Shown one piece after another: positions 21,340 through 24,692 of a DNA stretch of 24,692 bases. The notes below the pieces were generated by a model, which was given only the letters and a program-made list of their open reading frames with translations, searched no databases and was not told the origin of the DNA. The stretch comes from B75-G9 sp964564905 (lineage in GTDB: Archaea > Hadarchaeota > Hadarchaeia > Hadarchaeales > Hadarchaeaceae). The first letter of the stretch is position 1. Every line of letters starts with the position of its first letter. The position numbers and the translations under genes were made by a program. The stretch is taken from positions 1 through 24,692 of the forward strand of contig CAZMCI010000014.1 in NCBI GenBank assembly GCA_964564905.1, given 5' to 3'.

Positions 21340-23526
21340 TTATATCACCCTCTCAGCGGTGGAATGAAACCATTCGCGCCAATCCCTGAAAAGTCGGTTG
21401 TAGTTCAATTTGCCCTCTCTAAGCTGAGCTTCAAAAAGCGCGTGCCAGACCAAATTGGACGGAACTACAAAATCGGCTTCCAGAAGCTCGGGACTCTGAA
21501 GCCGCTCTGCCGTTTCGACAATTGTGCGCTGGACTTTGGCCCTGAACTCCAAGTTACACATGACCTCGCGGGGTCCCACCCCCCACTTCCGGGCTATCTC
21601 TTCTATGAGCGTCGCTCTCTGCTCCCGGAGGATCCTAGCTGGCCTGAGCTCATCTGCCATCCGGTCGTAATACATCAAACTTTCAAACCCGCCCTCCAGG
21701 GTTGGATCCCTGCACCAATCCTTCTTCACGCCAGTTATCTGCACAAGCCTGCGGGTTCGATTAGCGCTCCCCCTCACACGTATTGGCGCGGCCGTGACGA
21801 TCACATCTGTGGCTTTAAAGGAACTCGGCGAAATTCCCAAGTCGTGAACCACGCGCTCGAAAACCTCCCGAGGGGTGGCTCCGTGAATGGTGCCCATGAC
21901 GGAATTTCCAGCGGCACCCACGCGCATCGCCTCATACAGGGTACGGGCGTCCTCTCCACGGACCTCCCCCACCACAAGCACAGATTCTCCGAGTCGGAGA
22001 GCCACCCGGAGAGCGTCCTCAGCCTTCAGTTCGATATTCCCGGCTGAAACCACGGGCTGCACACAAAGCGACTGAACCTTGAAACCAAGCCTTCTGAGGT
22101 GTTCTACCGGAAGTTCCAGCGTGTCCTCAAGCGTGAGCACGCGGAATTTTGGCAAAAGTTCGAGCATCAGGGCGCCCAGCAACGAGGTCTTCCCGGAGCC
22201 GCGGCTACCGGTCACCAAGATGGAAAGCTGTGCATCCACGAGAAGGCTGAGCAACCCTGCTGCATAGGGCGAGAGGAACTTCACCCTGATGAACTGGGGC
22301 AGGGTCCAGGGGGTGGGCTTGTGGCGACGTAATGCGAATGCCGGCCCGCCAGGACTCAGAGGCCGTCCCACTGCGGTTATCCTGACCTCTCCGAGGTTCA
22401 GGTCCAACACTGGATCGGCTTCAGAAAACGGGCGTCCACTCACCGCTCTGAACCTGGATATCAGGGACTCTGCCTCATCAGGAGTGAGAAAGATGTTCGT
22501 CAAACACTCCTCGTAGTCTCTGTGATAGATATGTACGGGCGTTGTTCCCACCGGGGCGTCCACATAAATGTCTTGGACTTTTTCGTCGGCAAGCAGGATT
22601 TCGATCACGCCGAGTCCAGCCGTGTACCGGGCGAGATGCTCAGCAAGTCTGCCGAGCTCCGGGGGAGAAATCCTGAACCCATGCTCATCCACGAGATTTG
22701 CCATCGTGTGTTTGACCACCTGCGCGACCTGCTTCCTGGCCCTAAGAGGGTTTACATCCAGATACGGCGCGCGTTCCACCATGAGCCGCCAAGCCCGCTG
22801 AATCAATTCCGCATGTTCCCTGGGAAGGTGGTACTCCGGAGGAAGAAGAAAATAGTAATTTTGAAGCCCTCCCGAAAGGCGGTATATCCTGACCCCACAA
22901 CCCTGCACTTCATAAGAGCTCACAAGTTCGGAATTGGGTGGAGGTTCAAGCTTGACACGGGAGGACAAAAACCTAGGTCGGACCTTCGGCTGGAGGATCT
23001 TCCCGTAATCCCTCCTGCCGTGGTGTCCCCTCAGCAGGGAAGAATTTTCCAGTTGATGTACGACCGGCTCCAGCACTTTCTTTACGAGAGAAGAACGGCA
23101 CGCTCTGCACTTTTTTGCGCCGCGTTTAGCCCTCTCCGACATCTCACGCAAAAATTCCTTGAACTCGCGGAGACCAGCGGCCGGGTCTCCTGCCACCACC
23201 TCAAAAGCCCGTTTCATGCGCTTTTTCCAAATAGGTTTGCAGCGCACACATCCTTCGGGCGTCAGCTCCGCAAACGACCAACAACTACTCTCCGAGATGA
23301 TCCTTGCTATCTCTTTTAGGGCATCAAGTCCGGGTCCCACGTATTCACGTTCATATATCCCGGATAGAACGACAGAATCGATATCGGGATTTTCCATAAT
23401 GCCCCGGATAACCCCCCGCATGCAGCGCTCTGATTTTTCGACAGACGCGCCCCCGGCACAGTCGGAACACTTGAACTTCATCACCAGTTTATCATCCAGG
23501 GTCAAAAGAGAGCGACTACAACTCAT
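21340..23526 (-). CDS. Type IV pilus/Tad secretion ATPase with Cys-rich N-terminus
   Basis: A 728-aa GspE/TadA-family ATPase. The C-terminal engine has Walker A GSRGSGKT (about 440-447), the Asp box RVLTLEDTLEL, Walker B VLVVGEVRGED and the His box MGTIHGATPREVF. The N2-like region begins near 205. The first ~145 residues contain three CxxC pairs (C20/C23, C93/C96, C140/C143) plus C3, C35 and C82, suggesting one or two metal sites not found in standard TadA. It powers fibre assembly with the TadC-like protein encoded downstream. ATG at 23524-23526 overlaps the small upstream coiled-coil gene by 11 nt. No pilin or prepilin peptidase gene is in the window. Confidence 0.92.
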   Translation of the reverse strand: MSCSRSLLTLDDKLVMKFKCSDCAGGASVEKSERCMRGVIRGIMENPDIDSVVLSGIYEREYVGPGLDALKEIARIISESSCWSFAELTPEGCVRCKPIWKKRMKRAFEVVAGDPAAGLREFKEFLREMSERAKRGAKKCRACRSSLVKKVLEPVVHQLENSSLLRGHHGRRDYGKILQPKVRPRFLSSRVKLEPPPNSELVSSYEVQGCGVRIYRLSGGLQNYYFLLPPEYHLPREHAELIQRAWRLMVERAPYLDVNPLRARKQVAQVVKHTMANLVDEHGFRISPPELGRLAEHLARYTAGLGVIEILLADEKVQDIYVDAPVGTTPVHIYHRDYEECLTNIFLTPDEAESLISRFRAVSGRPFSEADPVLDLNLGEVRITAVGRPLSPGGPAFALRRHKPTPWTLPQFIRVKFLSPYAAGLLSLLVDAQLSILVTGSRGSGKTSLLGALMLELLPKFRVLTLEDTLELPVEHLRRLGFKVQSLCVQPVVSAGNIELKAEDALRVALRLGESVLVVGEVRGEDARTLYEAMRVGAAGNSVMGTIHGATPREVFERVVHDLGISPSSFKATDVIVTAAPIRVRGSANRTRRLVQITGVKKDWCRDPTLEGGFESLMYYDRMADELRPARILREQRATLIEEIARKWGVGPREVMCNLEFRAKVQRTIVETAERLQSPELLEADFVVPSNLVWHALFEAQLREGKLNYNRLFRDWREWFHSTAERVI

Positions 23527-23767
23527 CCTTTTCCCTCCGGGGAGTGCCGCTAGGTCTTGAGGTCAAAAGATCCGGTTTGCCGTAAGCTCCCCTAAGCTCT
23601 GCAAGATTATGCTCTGCAACCGACAATCTTCGCTCCAATCCACGAAGTCGTTGCTCCAGTAATTTTATGTCATCTCGAAAGATGGAGATCCATCTCCCGT
23701 GCTCTGCTAGGACTGCCATCTTATCTGCCCGTTTGCGGAGACCCACCACTACCTCACCTGGTCCCAA
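23516..23767 (-). CDS. Small coiled-coil protein upstream of the pilus ATPase
   Basis: An 83-aa protein of unknown function. Residues about 32-60 form a heptad-like coiled coil (DDIKLLEQRLRGLERRLSVA). The C-terminal tail is basic and polar, and there is no membrane segment. The start is TTG at 23765-23767; a GTG six or seven codons further in follows AGGTGAGG and is equally possible. It overlaps the ATPase gene by 11 nt, so it is translationally coupled to it and may be an accessory or regulatory part of the pilus machine (inference). Confidence 0.6.
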   Translation of the reverse strand: MGPGEVVVGLRKRADKMAVLAEHGRWISIFRDDIKLLEQRLRGLERRLSVAEHNLAELRGAYGKPDLLTSRPSGTPRREKDEL

Positions 23768-23771
23768 TAAC

Positions 23772-24692
23772 CTAACATATCTTCACACGGAGACATGGTA
23801 GGTTGGTTTTCAAGTCCTCGATGAACGAGGACCCCCGAATACCAGGGATTTTCGGGTAGCCTCTGTCGCAGCGAACCGCAACTTCATCGTGCACCAAGCT
23901 TTCAGCCTGATGCAGGGCGGTAAGCCCGCTTCCCGCGCTTAGTCTACGTCTCGGACTTCCAGCGCCCTCATTCGACGCGACACCACGCGGGATCTCATCC
24001 GAAGATGAGCGTAAAGCCTTGAACGCCCCGTAGTCGAGAACCTTGAGGGCGAACGCCGCGGCGGAGCACTTGTGGACATCTAGCCCAACGAGCGGTGCGA
24101 GGCGCTCACCAAGCTTCGTCGTGTAAGCCTCGCTCCGCTTCTCCGCACCGCACTTGTGCTTAAGGACCGAGCCTAGTTTATGGTGGAGGATTCGCTTCAC
24201 TTTTCGGTTGGCCCCGCGATTCGCCTTGAAGCGCGCCGTGTTGAGCTTGCCATACACAATCCTTGCGTTGTAGTGCCGGGCGATGTTGCGAATCTTGTTC
24301 GCGGTCGCGTGGAGCAGGTTGTTTGTTTTACTTGTCGAGGCGTGCTGCACCTCATGGCAGTTGATCCACCCGACCGCGAGCACTCGCTCTTTTTCCGCAA
24401 AGTCGACATGACCAGCGTTAATATCGAGCGCCATCACCCGCCTCGGCTCTGGCTTCGGTTCCTCTGGGACTTCAACTACGATCCGCACGTCGTGCCCCTT
24501 GTCATCGTTGCAGCGCTTGATCACCACAGTGTAGGGCCTGTTTCCGTCGAGCAGGTGACCGTAGCGCTGGAGGTACTTCTCGTGGATGAAGATTTCAGGG
24601 TAGATCCATCGCTCGCTGAACCCCTGTTCAGGCGGAGCATTGATTCGGAGCATGAATTTGCCGTTTTCCTTGATAATCCGAGCGTTCAGGTT
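23772..24692 (-). CDS. TnpB-related protein (IS200/IS605 accessory family), cut by window edge
   Basis: At least 306 aa; the frame stays open to the right edge of the window, so the N-terminus is missing. Recognised by RVMALDINAGHVDFAE (RuvC-I-like Asp), the segment IARHYNARIVYGKLNTARFK (RuvC-II region), LHHKLGSVLKHKCGAEKRSE and GLDVHKCSAAAFALKVLDYG (RuvC-III-like Asp). In active TnpB the RuvC-II site has Glu where this protein reads YGKL, and the usual CxxC...CxxC zinc finger is absent, so nuclease activity is doubtful. No TnpA is in the window. The last ~80 residues are low-similarity and Arg/Ser/Gly-rich and may run into the element's end. Confidence 0.8.
   Translation of the reverse strand, partial: NLNARIIKENGKFMLRINAPPEQGFSERWIYPEIFIHEKYLQRYGHLLDGNRPYTVVIKRCNDDKGHDVRIVVEVPEEPKPEPRRVMALDINAGHVDFAEKERVLAVGWINCHEVQHASTSKTNNLLHATANKIRNIARHYNARIVYGKLNTARFKANRGANRKVKRILHHKLGSVLKHKCGAEKRSEAYTTKLGERLAPLVGLDVHKCSAAAFALKVLDYGAFKALRSSSDEIPRGVASNEGAGSPRRRLSAGSGLTALHQAESLVHDEVAVRCDRGYPKIPGIRGSSFIEDLKTNLPCLRVKIC
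23814..23856 (-). repeat. Tandem hairpins in the 3' end of the TnpB-related gene
   Basis: Two adjacent stem-loops: GTCCTCG/CGAGGAC (7 bp, 5-nt loop, 23814-23832) and CCCGAA/TTCGGG (6 bp, 23834-23856). Hairpins at this place are typical of IS605-type right ends and of the omega-RNA that overlaps the tnpB 3' end. Function not shown. Confidence 0.4.

Overview
The window is archaeal DNA. Eukaryote-type ribosomal and RNP genes (L18a/LX, L31e, L39e, S19e, eIF6, PDCD5, prefoldin alpha, Nep1, RNase P protein 4), TATA-type promoters with leaderless starts, and a tRNA with bulge-helix-bulge (BHB) introns all show this. A TrpB2-type tryptophan synthase, GC-rich structured RNA and a long CRISPR array fit a thermophile. 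The gene set suggests an uncultured euryarchaeal-grade lineage, possibly Hadarchaeota-like, but the sequence alone does not settle the lineage. A 10-N run inside one CRISPR repeat shows this is a scaffolded assembly.

Region 1 (1-3792) is a defence/accessory block. A 28-repeat CRISPR array (37-nt repeats, 35-40-nt spacers, + orientation, leader off-window to the left) ends in a decayed repeat at 2064-2098. Then come an RHH antitoxin/PIN toxin pair, a solitary repeat (2873-2909), a hicBA pair whose hicA is frameshifted, a 22-nt tRNA-Gly 3' fragment, and a further solitary repeat (3609-3643) touching that fragment. The two toxin-antitoxin modules are therefore separated by single CRISPR repeats.

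Region 2 (3793-12198) is metabolic and surface-related: the minimal Fe-S scaffold pair sufC-sufB (-), gcvT (+), a Gfo/Idh-like protein lacking the usual catalytic residues followed by an iron-sulfur flavoprotein (+), a repeat-rich surface protein and a LysE-type exporter (-), and trpB2 coupled to a stand-alone RAM/AsnC ligand-binding domain (+).

Region 3 (12199-17606) is an information-processing string on the - strand: nep1, rnp4, then S19e, PDCD5, L39e, L31e, eIF6, L18a, pfdA, ftsY, with overlaps or gaps of a few bases. It is interrupted by a roughly 250-nt structured non-coding RNA candidate on the + strand (about 16199-16458), and a C/D-box sRNA candidate lies downstream of ftsY.

Region 4 (17607-24692) holds an ABC exporter (ATPase + permease), a tRNA-Gly(GCC) carrying two introns (D-loop and anticodon loop), a Tad/archaeal type IV pilus-like pair (ATPase with an N-terminal Cys-rich part, and a membrane platform protein) preceded by a small coiled-coil gene, and a TnpB-related gene cut by the window edge.
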